Source of the DNA: a virus
Strand: one strand, 5' to 3'
DNA: 64,000 nt
IMG/VR virus record: IMGVR_UViG_3300003872_000001
Coordinates: 43,323-107,322 of that record
Shown in pieces: positions 46,547 through 55,357 of this stretch; the stretch's first letter is position 1, and every line of letters starts with the position of its first letter. The notes below the pieces were generated by a model, which saw only the letters and a program-made list of their open reading frames with translations, was not told where the DNA came from and searched no databases. A program made the translations under genes and the position numbers.

Positions 46547-48976
46547 ATGCAAATAAAGAAACTTATTTTACATAAATATAATAGATATAATTTTAATAAT
46601 ATAGAAACTTTAGAATATACACCACAACAACATTTACAAATTATACTAGGTACTAATTTAAGTGGTAAAAGTTCTACTATGAAAGAGCTATCACCTCTTC
46701 CTGCTGATATTAAAAAAGATTTTAAAGAAGGAGGTTACAAAAAAATAACTATACTTCATAATAACAAAGAATACGATATATCATCTGGTGTAATAAGTTC
46801 TACCAAACATAGTTTTAAAATAGATAATATAGAACAGAACCCTACTGGTCTTAGAAAAATACAATTAGAGTTAGTAAAAGAACATTTTAATTTAACACCA
46901 CAAGTATTCAGCATTATATTAGGTACTCATAAATTCACAGGAATGTCTATAGCTGATAGAAGAAAATGGTTAACTACTATATCTAATGTTGACTACACTT
47001 ATCCCCTGGGTGTTTATAACAAGATAAAAAATAATTACAGAGATATAGTCGGCGCTCTTAAAATAGCTAATAATAAACTATTGCAAAATACTGATAAAGT
47101 AATTGAGCCAAAACTTAAATCTAAATTATTAAAAGATTTAGAGCACCTTAATAAACTAATAGACCATATCTTATCTACTAAAACAAATGTTAATTATAAT
47201 GAATCTAATTTCGTATCAGTATTAAAAACTTCTATAGCTGAAGTAAGACAAGCACTAAGTACTTTAAATCTTAATATAGAAAACCCTGAAGAAAAAGTAG
47301 TCGCTAAACAATATGAGTTGAAAACAGTTATAAATAATATAACTATGATCAATGATAAACTAAATAAGATATCTAAAATAGATACTAGTTTAGATTTAAA
47401 AACTTTATATAAAGAAAAAGACATTTTAACACAACAATTAAAAGAGTTAAGTAGCTTAAATAAATATGGAGTTGATCTCGACATCATAGATACGGTTATT
47501 GCTTCTTATAATGAAATCTCAACTGATATTATATCTCTGTTAAATAACATAGCTGAAATAGATGTTATTTATTCTGCTGATAAGTTACACAAACTTAATA
47601 ATAAAATAAACCAATTTAATTCTGATAAAGAAAAGATCACTAACCATATAAATAGGTTACAATTAGAAAAGAAAAAATATGATGACCTATTAAATAAACC
47701 ATCTATAACATGTGACAAATGTGGTAATGAGTGGAAACTTAATTATGATAAGATAACACATACTAATGTTATAGAAAAACTAAGTTCATTAGAAGATCAA
47801 CTCGATAAGTTAAATAATGTTATTGAAACAACTAAAAAGATATATGACGAATATATAGTTAAAAAGAATAGTATAGATAACTTAAGGAATTATATTAAAA
47901 ATAATATAGTAATTAAACCTATTTTTAATTACATATTTACTAAATATGATCTACAAAAAGATACAGGTCCTATACTTAATGAATTTAATATGGTTACGAT
48001 ATTCCTTAATAGGATAAAAAATTATACTGCTATTAAAGATAAGTTAATATCATTAGAGAATGATATCAACATAGTTAAAACTTCGGATAAAGTTAAAAAT
48101 GAATTAACTATATTAAATAAAGAATCTCTTAATAAAGATTTATCTTCGAATATAGCTAAAAGAGAGGATCTATTAAAACAGATAAAAGATTTAAATAATT
48201 ATATTAATAAGAAACAAGAAATCACAGTGTTAGCCGATAAATTAAAAAATGCTATTAAGCAAACCTATCGACATAGAGATTATACCTTAAATAAGATAAA
48301 AAATGAACATCTTAATGAACTTGTTAATCTCCTCAGATATGATGTATCACAGATAGAATCTAGACTTAAGGATGATGAGTTAGCTGCTACTAGAACTCAT
48401 ATTATAAAAAAAGATATCGATGAATATCAATCTAAAGAAAAAATACTTAAAATCATGATGAAAGAATTATCACCTACAGAAGGTCTTATAGCTAAGAGTA
48501 TCAATAGTTTCTTAAATTTATTCATTAAAGATCTTAATATCATAGTCAATAGTCTATTTATTAATGATATTAAAGTATTAGCTCCTAATATAGAAGATGG
48601 TGATCTTGACTACAAATTCCCTATCCTTATGAATAATACTGATACAATAAATGATGTCTCAGAAGGCAGTACTGGTCTTAAAGAAGTATTAGATTTAGCA
48701 TTTAGAATTATATTTATGAAATATTTAGGTCTTAACGATTTTCCTTTATACCTAGATGAATATGCTGTAAATGCAGATACCGGTAATAGAATAAAAGCTT
48801 ATACTGCTATTGAAACCATATTAGGTCCTAATTTTAGTCAAGTATTTTTAATAAGTCATTTTGAAAGTATGTTCGGTAGATTCAGTAATGCTGATATATC
48901 TGTTCTTAGTAAAGAGAATTTACTTATAGATGATGATCTAACATATAACCAACACCTTAAACTAACTTATAACTGA
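46547..48976 (+). CDS. SbcC/Rad50-like recombination ATPase (T4 gp46 type)
   Basis: 809 residues. Walker A at 35-42 (GTNLSGKS), long coiled coils, a zinc hook CDKC at residues 389-392, a second coiled coil, then the ABC signature/Walker B half with DVSEGSTGLKEVLDLA and FPLYLDEYA near residue 737 and the H-loop LISHFESM near 775. This is the complete SMC-type layout. With a nuclease partner (gp47/SbcD) not found in this window, it would process DNA ends for recombination-dependent replication. AAGGA precedes the ATG. Convergent with the next gene across a hairpin. Confidence 0.85.
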   Translation: MQIKKLILHKYNRYNFNNIETLEYTPQQHLQIILGTNLSGKSSTMKELSPLPADIKKDFKEGGYKKITILHNNKEYDISSGVISSTKHSFKIDNIEQNPTGLRKIQLELVKEHFNLTPQVFSIILGTHKFTGMSIADRRKWLTTISNVDYTYPLGVYNKIKNNYRDIVGALKIANNKLLQNTDKVIEPKLKSKLLKDLEHLNKLIDHILSTKTNVNYNESNFVSVLKTSIAEVRQALSTLNLNIENPEEKVVAKQYELKTVINNITMINDKLNKISKIDTSLDLKTLYKEKDILTQQLKELSSLNKYGVDLDIIDTVIASYNEISTDIISLLNNIAEIDVIYSADKLHKLNNKINQFNSDKEKITNHINRLQLEKKKYDDLLNKPSITCDKCGNEWKLNYDKITHTNVIEKLSSLEDQLDKLNNVIETTKKIYDEYIVKKNSIDNLRNYIKNNIVIKPIFNYIFTKYDLQKDTGPILNEFNMVTIFLNRIKNYTAIKDKLISLENDINIVKTSDKVKNELTILNKESLNKDLSSNIAKREDLLKQIKDLNNYINKKQEITVLADKLKNAIKQTYRHRDYTLNKIKNEHLNELVNLLRYDVSQIESRLKDDELAATRTHIIKKDIDEYQSKEKILKIMMKELSPTEGLIAKSINSFLNLFIKDLNIIVNSLFINDIKVLAPNIEDGDLDYKFPILMNNTDTINDVSEGSTGLKEVLDLAFRIIFMKYLGLNDFPLYLDEYAVNADTGNRIKAYTAIETILGPNFSQVFLISHFESMFGRFSNADISVLSKENLLIDDDLTYNQHLKLTYN

Positions 48977-49001
48977 TGATAGCTATAGCTATCATCAGTT
49001 A
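48970..49001. terminator. Bidirectional hairpin between convergent genes
   Basis: Perfect 14-bp arms TAACTGATGATAGC and GCTATCATCAGTTA, loop TATA. The left arm covers the last codons and stop of the gp46-like gene; the right arm ends 1 nt before the stop of the minus-strand gene. Confidence 0.75.
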
Positions 49002-49002
49002 T

Positions 49003-49626
49003 CTACTTAGCTGGTATATAGTGTTCTTGTATATATTTCTCTAAAGCTTGTAATTTAATTTTATCTTGTTTATATAATTCACGCAACTCTATTAGTTGTG
49101 TTCTATAACTTTTATAAACTGATTTATCATTTTCACGAAGTTTCTTAAACTTTTCAGCTTCAGTTACTGGTATAACTGCTACAGCTGATGCTAGTATTTC
49201 CTCTACAGTACTATTAACTCCTACTATATCCTTTACATCATTTACTATAGTATCTTTAATTATAGTTAAATCCATATCAACAGGTATATTACCTAAACTA
49301 ATAGCTAAAACTCTCTCTTGATAATTTACACCATTTATCTTAGGTATACTTAATATTTTATTCGCTGGTACATAAAAGAACTCACTACCAGATGTAGTAA
49401 ATACAACTATAGGGATATCTTTATTTAAATCACTACTAAATTCACTAGAAGATAATCCTACTGGTGTGTATATAGTTAGATAAGGCTTCTCTCCACTTTT
49501 ATCTAACTCTACTAGACTCCTAACTGCCTGTACTGTATACTCCTGATTATCTCTAACTATGGTATCGAATGGAGGAGCAAACTTAAAAAAACCTTTACTA
49601 CCTATCGGTGGAACTAATGTTAACAT
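49003..49626 (-). CDS. Probable baseplate or tail protein, 207 residues
   Basis: The first 130 residues are beta-rich (TVQAVRSLVELDKSGEKPYLTIYTPVG); the last 60 form a charged coiled coil ending at YIPAK. It lies 9 nt downstream of the spike-like gene in the same operon, so a baseplate hub or wedge role is plausible. Not recognised by motif. Confidence 0.55.
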   Translation of the reverse strand: MLTLVPPIGSKGFFKFAPPFDTIVRDNQEYTVQAVRSLVELDKSGEKPYLTIYTPVGLSSSEFSSDLNKDIPIVVFTTSGSEFFYVPANKILSIPKINGVNYQERVLAISLGNIPVDMDLTIIKDTIVNDVKDIVGVNSTVEEILASAVAVIPVTEAEKFKKLRENDKSVYKSYRTQLIELRELYKQDKIKLQALEKYIQEHYIPAK

Positions 49627-49635
49627 ATCATATCC

Positions 49636-50505
49636 TTACATTTTAAAACTATCTATTTTTTTCTTAAGTGCTTTAAACTTATTTTTACTAGCAGATGTTC
49701 TAGGTACATTAGCACCTAGATTACCTACACCCTCATCATCCATACATACTTGTAGCCAATTGCTCAATATAGATATCAATTCACCAGTATCATTTTTTAT
49801 ACTTAATTTCTTAAGTGTTACAGATTTATTATTACCTATTGTTTCAGTACTGTTATTATTTACTGTTTCAGTACGATCATTACCTATTTTAGTAATGATG
49901 TCATGATTGGCATTAAAAGTGAAATCTTCTTTAGCACTATCTAATTCCATAGAATTATTTTTACCATCTATTAAGGTTACAGTGCCATCTTTAGTATTAA
50001 TTTCAAAATCATAAGTAGTTAGTTCACCATCGCTATCATCTGTATGTAATCTAACAAATTTATTTATAGTATCTATAGTCCAATAATAAACCTTTTCTAA
50101 TAAAGTTTTATCTTCTATAGTACCTTTATTGCTGTACACATAAGTAGCTTTTTCTCTTTTCCTAAGATCTAATTCGTTATATATAGTTCCCCAAAAGTAT
50201 TTGTCTGTATTACCATATCTATATATTCTAACAGTCTCACCTTTACATACAGAAGGAGGAGTCAGTCTATTATTATCACCATCATTTAACCATTTACACA
50301 TAATCTTAGTACTCTTAATAATTTTAGTAACTATAGTCTCACCATGTATATTAAGTACTTTAGCATTTTCTATATTTGTATCATCTATGATACCATTACT
50401 ACCTGACATTTGTTCTAACGGATGGACTTCAGCCCATACATCATCTTCTGGTAAGTCATGTGTAATCATACCTAGCGAATATACGTGTAGTGCACTTGTC
50501 TTCAT
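49636..50505 (-). CDS. Probable baseplate spike / central puncturing protein
   Basis: 289 residues from ATG 50505, which has AAGGAG at 7 nt; an upstream in-frame TTG is less likely. The N-terminal 100 residues could be an OB-like domain (HPLEQMSGSNGIIDDTNIENAKV). Residues about 160-240 carry short repeated strands, including DGTVTLIDGKNNSMELDS and NDRTETVNNNSTETIGNNKS, the regular pattern of gp5/gpV-type beta-helical spikes. The C-terminus is basic and helical. Expected role: tail tip that pierces the outer envelope. Family membership is inferred from the repeat pattern and position. Confidence 0.6.
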   Translation of the reverse strand: MKTSALHVYSLGMITHDLPEDDVWAEVHPLEQMSGSNGIIDDTNIENAKVLNIHGETIVTKIIKSTKIMCKWLNDGDNNRLTPPSVCKGETVRIYRYGNTDKYFWGTIYNELDLRKREKATYVYSNKGTIEDKTLLEKVYYWTIDTINKFVRLHTDDSDGELTTYDFEINTKDGTVTLIDGKNNSMELDSAKEDFTFNANHDIITKIGNDRTETVNNNSTETIGNNKSVTLKKLSIKNDTGELISILSNWLQVCMDDEGVGNLGANVPRTSASKNKFKALKKKIDSFKM

Positions 50506-51058
50506 ATACAATCTCCTTAATTCTTTATTTCTATCTATTAGACCCCTTATTAAGCTGTTAAGTGGTATAGTTAGGTCTTAACTCATGCAAATACTAAATT
50601 AAAAATAGTTTATAGTAACATATATAGCTATACCTATACAAGCTTATATAAGCCTGTATAGTTTAATTTATTTAGTTATTATTTTAATTCAATATAGTCT
50701 ATTTAATTACTATACTCACTTAATTAATAGTTTATAATTTTTAATTTCGTATATAAGGCGGCATAGCCGCCTTATATAATATTAGTATTATAGTCTATAT
50801 AGTCTGTATTATATTAGGTCACTTTAGTTACTTAGGGTAGTTACTTTTTTACTTTAAGTTTCTATAAGGTCTCTCCGAAGATGCTGCTTCGGTCATCAAG
50901 TAAATAGTATACTTTTTAATTTATTATTAATTTATTCATAATACCCTAGTGAACTAAGTAAGTATAGTTAGTAAGTTCTTTGATTAACTTAGTAGACTAT
51001 ATTACTTAGTCTATTGAAGCAAATTCTTAAATCAATTATAAACATAAGGAACTATGCT
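50506..51058. other. 553-bp non-coding, palindrome-rich divergent region
   Basis: No credible gene on either strand. Very AT-rich with several inverted repeats: CTATACA...TGTATAG around 50624-50660, the GC-rich palindrome at 50751-50777, CCGAAG...CTTCGG at about 50876-50894, and ACTTAGTAGAC...TAGTCTA near 50989-51012. It separates the spike operon (leftward) from the HNH/ankyrin island (rightward), so it must contain promoters. The density of palindromes would also suit a replication origin or a recombination site, which is speculation. Confidence 0.5.
50751..50777. repeat. GC-rich perfect palindrome in AT-rich DNA
   Basis: ATATAAGGCGGC and GCCGCCTTATAT around a 3-nt ATA loop: 12-bp perfect arms containing GGCGGC, the most GC-rich block in a long AT-rich stretch. 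Could be a terminator in either direction or a protein-binding site. Confidence 0.7.
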
Positions 51059-51553
51059 ATGAGTATACAAAAAATAAGAAATAAGAAGATAAGAAATAAA
51101 CCTGTTTTTATGCCTGTAGATAAACTTCGTAAAATAGGAAAAATGAATGGTAGTATATTTAGTAGTAAGTATGTAGCTGATGATCAAGGTAATGTATATA
51201 TACATAAGATAACAGTTAAGTCTAGATCTATAAATAATGAAATATGTATCTTAGTTGTTAAGATGAACCCATACCAAACCAGGAATGGTTATATGGAATA
51301 TGTATTAACAGATAAGCATGGTATAAAGAAACATCTACAGGTACATAGGATAGTAGCTACTAAGTTTATACCTAATCCTGAGAATAAACCCCATGTTAAT
51401 CATAAGGATGGTAATAGGAGCCATAATGCTGTAGGTAATTTAGAATGGAATACTGTATCTGAGAATAATATTCACAGAGTAATGATGATGAAAAAACGTA
51501 TGGGTGATAATTATACATTTAAAATAGATAATGATATAAAAAAGGAAAACTAA
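51059..51553 (+). CDS. Free-standing HNH homing endonuclease
   Basis: 164 residues from ATG 51059 with AAGGA upstream; an upstream TTG frame extension is not needed. A NUMOD4-like start is followed by HRIVATKFIPNPENKPHVNHKDGN and NLEWNTVSENNIH, the complete HNH_3 pattern (residues about 100-150). Basic N-terminus (KIRNKKIRNK). Located at the left edge of the ankyrin island; it is likely a selfish gene that helped mobilise the segment. Confidence 0.8.
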   Translation: MSIQKIRNKKIRNKPVFMPVDKLRKIGKMNGSIFSSKYVADDQGNVYIHKITVKSRSINNEICILVVKMNPYQTRNGYMEYVLTDKHGIKKHLQVHRIVATKFIPNPENKPHVNHKDGNRSHNAVGNLEWNTVSENNIHRVMMMKKRMGDNYTFKIDNDIKKEN

Positions 51554-51567
51554 ATAATTACTTAGTA

Positions 51568-51603
51568 ATGAAATCGCATCTCTAAAGGACTTTAAATGAA
51601 AGC
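51568..51603 (+). repeat. Left direct repeat flanking the ankyrin gene
   Basis: Contains AATGAAATCGCATCTCTA followed directly by AAGGACTTTAAATGAA. The same two blocks recur at 52399-52416 and 52435-52450 on the other side of the ankyrin gene, there separated by 18 extra bases. Confidence 0.8.
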
Positions 51604-51706
51604 AGAACAAATAGATTTTAATATAGTAGTAAATTGTGGATATAGTAATAGGACTATAGCTAGATACAAAGATATATGCTATATAGGTTGTTTAATTATG
51701 CCTTAA
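51596..51706 (+). pseudogene. Short ORF at the start of the ankyrin gene, possibly its frameshifted 5' end
   Basis: 36 codons from an ATG with AAGGACTTTAA upstream: MKAEQIDFNIVVNC... ending CLIMP. It overlaps the first codons of the ankyrin frame in another phase. It may be the true start of the ankyrin gene separated by a frameshift, or a leader peptide. No independent function suggested. Confidence 0.35.
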
Positions 51707-52425
51707 AATGGGCTAGCGGTTATGATTATCTAGATATAGTTAAGTATTTAGTGGAACATGGAGCGGATATAACTGCTAATCATAATTGTGCTGTACGATA
51801 TGCTAGCAAAAATGGTAACTTAGATATAGTTAAGTATCTGGTAGAACACGGAGCAGATGTAACTGCTGGTGATAATTATGCTGTTAAATGGGCTGGTATG
51901 TATGGTTATTTAGATACAGTTAAATATCTAGTACAATGCGGTGCTGATGTAACTGCTGGTGATAACTGGGCTATAGTAGAGGCTAGCCGAAATGGTTATT
52001 TAAGCACAGTCAAATACTTGGTAAAATATGGCGGTGATGTAACTGATAGTAATAATATGGCTATAGGATCAGCTAGTGCAAATGGTAATTTAGATATAGT
52101 CAAATATCTAGTACAATGCGGGGCTGATATTACTGCTAATGATAATTATGCTATAAGATGGGCGAGCGAAAATGGTTATTTAGATACAGTTAAATATCTA
52201 GCGGAATGCGGTGCAGATATAAATGCTAAAGATAACTGTACTGTTAAATGGGCTAGCGCTAACGGCCACTTAGATATAGTTAAGTATTTAGTGGAACATG
52301 GTGCTGATGTAACTGCTGGCGATAATGGCGCCTTAAAATGGGCTAGTAAAGAAGGTCATTTAGATATAGTTAAATATCTAGAACAAGTAAATAAGGAAAA
52401 TGAAATCGCATCTCTAGAAGTGTAA
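51676..52425 (+). CDS. Ankyrin-repeat protein (5' end possibly truncated or frameshifted)
   Basis: 249 residues made of eight ankyrin units of 30 residues (90 bp each), consensus NYAVKWAS-NGYLDIVKYLVEHGADVTAGD, starting in phase at residue 7; the eighth is a capping half unit. Ankyrin stacks bind other proteins. This repeat style (long NxAxxWASxNGxLDxVKYLV units) resembles ankyrin proteins of giant DNA viruses more than those common in bacteria. The ATG at 51676 has no good ribosome binding site; the AAGGA-preceded ATG at 51596 is in another frame. Direct repeats flank the gene. A host-interaction or anti-defence role is possible but unproven. Confidence 0.7.
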   Translation: MLYRLFNYALKWASGYDYLDIVKYLVEHGADITANHNCAVRYASKNGNLDIVKYLVEHGADVTAGDNYAVKWAGMYGYLDTVKYLVQCGADVTAGDNWAIVEASRNGYLSTVKYLVKYGGDVTDSNNMAIGSASANGNLDIVKYLVQCGADITANDNYAIRWASENGYLDTVKYLAECGADINAKDNCTVKWASANGHLDIVKYLVEHGADVTAGDNGALKWASKEGHLDIVKYLEQVNKENEIASLEV

Positions 52426-52450
52426 GCCGAATTTAAGGACTTTAAATGAA
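52399..52450 (+). repeat. Right direct repeat flanking the ankyrin gene
   Basis: AATGAAATCGCATCTCTA at 52399-52416 and AAGGACTTTAAATGAA at 52435-52450, copies of the leader before 51596. It overlaps the end of the ankyrin gene and the start signals of the 202-residue gene, so both genes begin with the same translation leader. Confidence 0.8.
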
Positions 52451-53054
52451 ACATTATAACCCAACTGAGTTAGTACTTAACATGCCAGTTATGTATAGCG
52501 AAGCAGACAGTTCTGGTGATAAGTTACTCAATGGACATTTTGCATCTTATGATGTAGATGGTAATGCTTATGTATGGTCAGAAGGTGGAACTAGTTATAC
52601 TAGATCTATTAAATTTAAACAAATAGTTAAATGTAAATATTGTTTCCCTATGACAACTATGGATGAAGGCGTATTAAGAACTAAACTTATAAATGATGGT
52701 GGAGTTGATGTAGTTGAATTACCAGATGACTATGTTGAACCAATAACTTTAAAAATAACTACTAGATTCTATAAGACCAGGTCAGGCAATAGAGTTGAAA
52801 TAAAAGAAGAAATATCTAAGAAAAAATTTAAGTCATTCATAGGTGTAGTTACTATTCCAGCAGATGATCCATATGATAAAAAATTAGGTAAGTATGGTAA
52901 GATGGAATTTGGCATGTTTAATGTCGATGAAGAAGATGCTTTTACTTCATCAACTGAAGATGAATATCGAACAGTAACCTATAATAGAAATGGAACTGTG
53001 TACTCGAGTCACGATAAAGAACCTAATGCTGATGATATTGTTGGCTACTGGTAG
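52446..53054 (+). CDS. Unknown protein, 202 residues
   Basis: AAGGACTTTAA before the ATG. Beta-rich N-terminal half with an FKQIVKCKYCFPM segment, acidic C-terminal quarter (DEEDAFTSSTEDE). No family recognised. Downstream of the ankyrin gene and sharing its leader sequence. Confidence 0.6.
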   Translation: MKHYNPTELVLNMPVMYSEADSSGDKLLNGHFASYDVDGNAYVWSEGGTSYTRSIKFKQIVKCKYCFPMTTMDEGVLRTKLINDGGVDVVELPDDYVEPITLKITTRFYKTRSGNRVEIKEEISKKKFKSFIGVVTIPADDPYDKKLGKYGKMEFGMFNVDEEDAFTSSTEDEYRTVTYNRNGTVYSSHDKEPNADDIVGYW

Positions 53055-53113
53055 ATTGGTCAGCAAAAGATTCTAGGATATAATATGCAACAAAATAGAT
53101 TTGGGGATATCTG

Positions 53114-53398
53114 ATGAATACCCATGGTGATGATTATATAGTGATAGTAAATAGTGTTGATATGAGTACAGGTGATTTTACTTTTTTGGGATATCGAATG
53201 GCTGGTAGTGGCATTCGATATCCTGATATGAATACAACAGATATAAATAAATTAATAAACATCCTTAGGTTCCCTGAACTAAAAGAAGGGCGTATAATAA
53301 TGGATATAATATCTTGTATAATACCTGGTGTGGTACCTAAAGTTCATTGGGAAACGGAAGGGTTAGAAGGCACAACTAAAGATATACCATTTTCGTGA
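53114..53398 (+). CDS. Unknown small protein, 94 residues
   Basis: Begins 59 bp after the previous gene with a weak GGGGATATCTG ribosome binding region. Mixed alpha/beta, with a hydrophobic IIMDIISCIIPGVVP stretch near residue 62. The stop lies immediately before early-type promoter copy 3. Confidence 0.5.
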   Translation: MNTHGDDYIVIVNSVDMSTGDFTFLGYRMAGSGIRYPDMNTTDINKLINILRFPELKEGRIIMDIISCIIPGVVPKVHWETEGLEGTTKDIPFS

Positions 53399-53401
53399 TA
53401 G

Positions 53402-53430
53402 TTGATTCTAAAAAGAATTAAGTATATAAT
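53402..53430 (+). promoter_or_regulatory. Early-type promoter, copy 3 (phuZ promoter)
   Basis: TTGATT at 53402-53407, 17-bp spacer CTAAAAAGAATTAAGTA, TATAAT at 53425-53430. Perfect -10 box; 59 nt before the tubulin ATG. Confidence 0.8.
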
Positions 53431-53489
53431 ATTAAAATAGAGATATACGTTGATCAGGTATATTGAATTTAAATACAAAGGAGTCTTAA

Positions 53490-54533
53490 ATGGCTAATAA
53501 AATAATTGTACACGCTTGTGGTGGTACTGGGATAAAGGTAGCTGATAAAGTTATTAATAATGTAGCGATATTGGGGGATGGGTTTTCGGATATTGATATA
53601 AAATATATTGATACTAGTAGAGCAGATATATCTAAAATAGAGCATGACCCGAAAGCATTTTGGCATATTAAATCTGCAGAGTTCGGAAAAGATACACTAT
53701 CTGGGTCTGGATCAGAGCGAAGACATGTATCGAAAGAAATATCTGGTGACATTGCAAACTATCTCAATCACTATAATCTTCAAAACTATCACGCTGGAGA
53801 ATATCATTTAGTTGTATTTAGTGCTTCTGGTGGTTCTGGTGGGGTTATTGGGTCATTAATAGTAAAAGAATTATTATCAGAAAACATGCCGGTGGTTGCT
53901 ATAGTTGTAGGTGATAGCAGTAATGGTTTGTCTGCTATTAATACATTAAATACCCTAGCCGGACTTAACAACATAGCAAATAAAGCTAAAAAACCATTAA
54001 ATATTATGTATGTTAATAATAAAGATTTTGCCGAGAATGGTATATTAAGCGGTATCGACAATGCTAATAAAGCTATCTTTTCTAGCTTATCAGTATTATC
54101 ATTATTTTTAAGTGGTGATAATGAGGCATTAGATAACCAAGACTTATCTAATATTATTGATCAGTCTAACTATAAAACTATCAACATACAACCTGGACTA
54201 TATGCATTATCTACATTTAGTGGTAAATCTACATTACCACAAGGTGCTATCCCTACAGTTGCTCGTACACTAACAATAGCTGGTGTATCACCAGATATAG
54301 GTATACAGCTACTACATCATAAGTCTGGTATAGTTACATCTGAAAATGCTAACAAAATATTTGGAAAACAATATCCATTGCATTTAGTAAGTAGTGCGAA
54401 TCTATTTAGTGTTGAGACTATGAATCTTAAAACAGTAACGGATGAATATTACAATATGATGCATAAAATTGAAGTACAACATGTAGAAGGTACATCAGAA
54501 TCTGATGAATCAGATGATGGTTTAGTATTCTAA
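53490..54533 (+). CDS. phuZ: PhuZ-like phage tubulin
   Basis: 347 residues with tubulin/FtsZ-fold GTP-binding signatures: N-terminal HACGGTGIKVAD (residues 8-19) and the glycine-rich SASGGSGGVIGS (111-122), which is the tubulin signature loop. A T7-like acidic segment (DNQDLSNIID, 215-224) would contact the GTP of the next subunit. The C-terminal tail is acidic (SESDESDDGLVF), as in PhuZ, where the tail joins filament contacts. PhuZ filaments centre the phage nucleus and carry capsids in phiKZ-like infections. AAGGAG precedes the ATG. The strong early-type promoter directly upstream fits high early expression. Overall divergence from known PhuZ is probably large. Confidence 0.8.
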   Translation: MANKIIVHACGGTGIKVADKVINNVAILGDGFSDIDIKYIDTSRADISKIEHDPKAFWHIKSAEFGKDTLSGSGSERRHVSKEISGDIANYLNHYNLQNYHAGEYHLVVFSASGGSGGVIGSLIVKELLSENMPVVAIVVGDSSNGLSAINTLNTLAGLNNIANKAKKPLNIMYVNNKDFAENGILSGIDNANKAIFSSLSVLSLFLSGDNEALDNQDLSNIIDQSNYKTINIQPGLYALSTFSGKSTLPQGAIPTVARTLTIAGVSPDIGIQLLHHKSGIVTSENANKIFGKQYPLHLVSSANLFSVETMNLKTVTDEYYNMMHKIEVQHVEGTSESDESDDGLVF

Positions 54534-54535
54534 GA

Positions 54536-54569
54536 ATAACACTAGTGGCATATTAGCCACTAGTGTTAT
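54536..54569 (+). terminator. Hairpin terminator after phuZ
   Basis: Perfect 14-bp arms ATAACACTAGTGGC and GCCACTAGTGTTAT with loop ATATTA, followed by TCTTTTTC. Confidence 0.8.
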
Positions 54570-54727
54570 ATCTTTTTCTATTATTAACCTTAAGGGTCAT
54601 ACACACAGTACCAATATAAATTGAACATGTGGTAATATGTTGATGGAGTAATACTCTGACCACTAAATCATAATAATGTTCCTTCTAGGTGCCTTAAAAT
54701 GATTCTGACAATATAAAAAGGAATACT

Positions 54728-55357
54728 ATGGCAACAACAATTGTAAAAGAAAGAATTATATTAGATCTTAATTCTATATTATATTATATAGAAGATATTT
54801 TAAAGAAATATATTCCCAATACTGAATTTCACAAATATTATAGTGACGATTTATTATACTGTAAAAGTTATCGATTTCCTATCACTAACAGAAGTGGTGA
54901 ACTTGATAAAAAGAACATTTCTAATAAACCATTTTATGCTATAGCAGCAGCATTTTTATTAAGGAAATTAGCTTTATTACAAATATTAGATGAGAATCCG
55001 AACCGTTCGGCGATATTTAAAAATGAATTATTAAATAACACGACTTCGAATATATATAACATTAATCCATATACTGACATCGCAGATATATACCAAGAAA
55101 TGTTTCCAGATATAACTATCATAGATTGTGGTAAAATAGAACACCTTATACAACCTGCAATAGATAAGATACTTAATGTTATTAAGAAAAATCCAGAAGC
55201 AGTTTACTCTATTGATATCGATACTAAATTTATTATTGTATTAAGACATGAGCATATATTGGCTTATAGATATAGAGAAGCTTTAGATTTTAAGCAGATT
55301 GCAGATGCTATAGAATTAGAACACCAGGAGGTATGTAATGTCTATAACAATAGATAG
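54728..55357 (+). CDS. Unknown protein, 209 residues, first of six small genes
   Basis: AAAAAGGA before the ATG. Helical with a central hydrophobic helix (FYAIAAAFLLRKLALLQIL near residue 70). Starts with a beta segment IILDLNSILYYIEDIL that recurs in the next gene (VVILDLSSLFLM). Overlaps the next gene by 20 nt. Function unknown; possibly a related family with its neighbours. Confidence 0.6.
   Translation: MATTIVKERIILDLNSILYYIEDILKKYIPNTEFHKYYSDDLLYCKSYRFPITNRSGELDKKNISNKPFYAIAAAFLLRKLALLQILDENPNRSAIFKNELLNNTTSNIYNINPYTDIADIYQEMFPDITIIDCGKIEHLIQPAIDKILNVIKKNPEAVYSIDIDTKFIIVLRHEHILAYRYREALDFKQIADAIELEHQEVCNVYNNR

Noticed and set aside
50505-50511. TTG start for the spike-like gene
   Set aside because: The ATG two codons downstream has better spacing from AAGGAG.
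51686-52400. Regularly spaced repeats as a CRISPR array
   Set aside because: The 90-bp periodicity is continuous coding sequence for ankyrin units with no spacer pattern. The 42-bp array at 63850-64000 is likewise coding.
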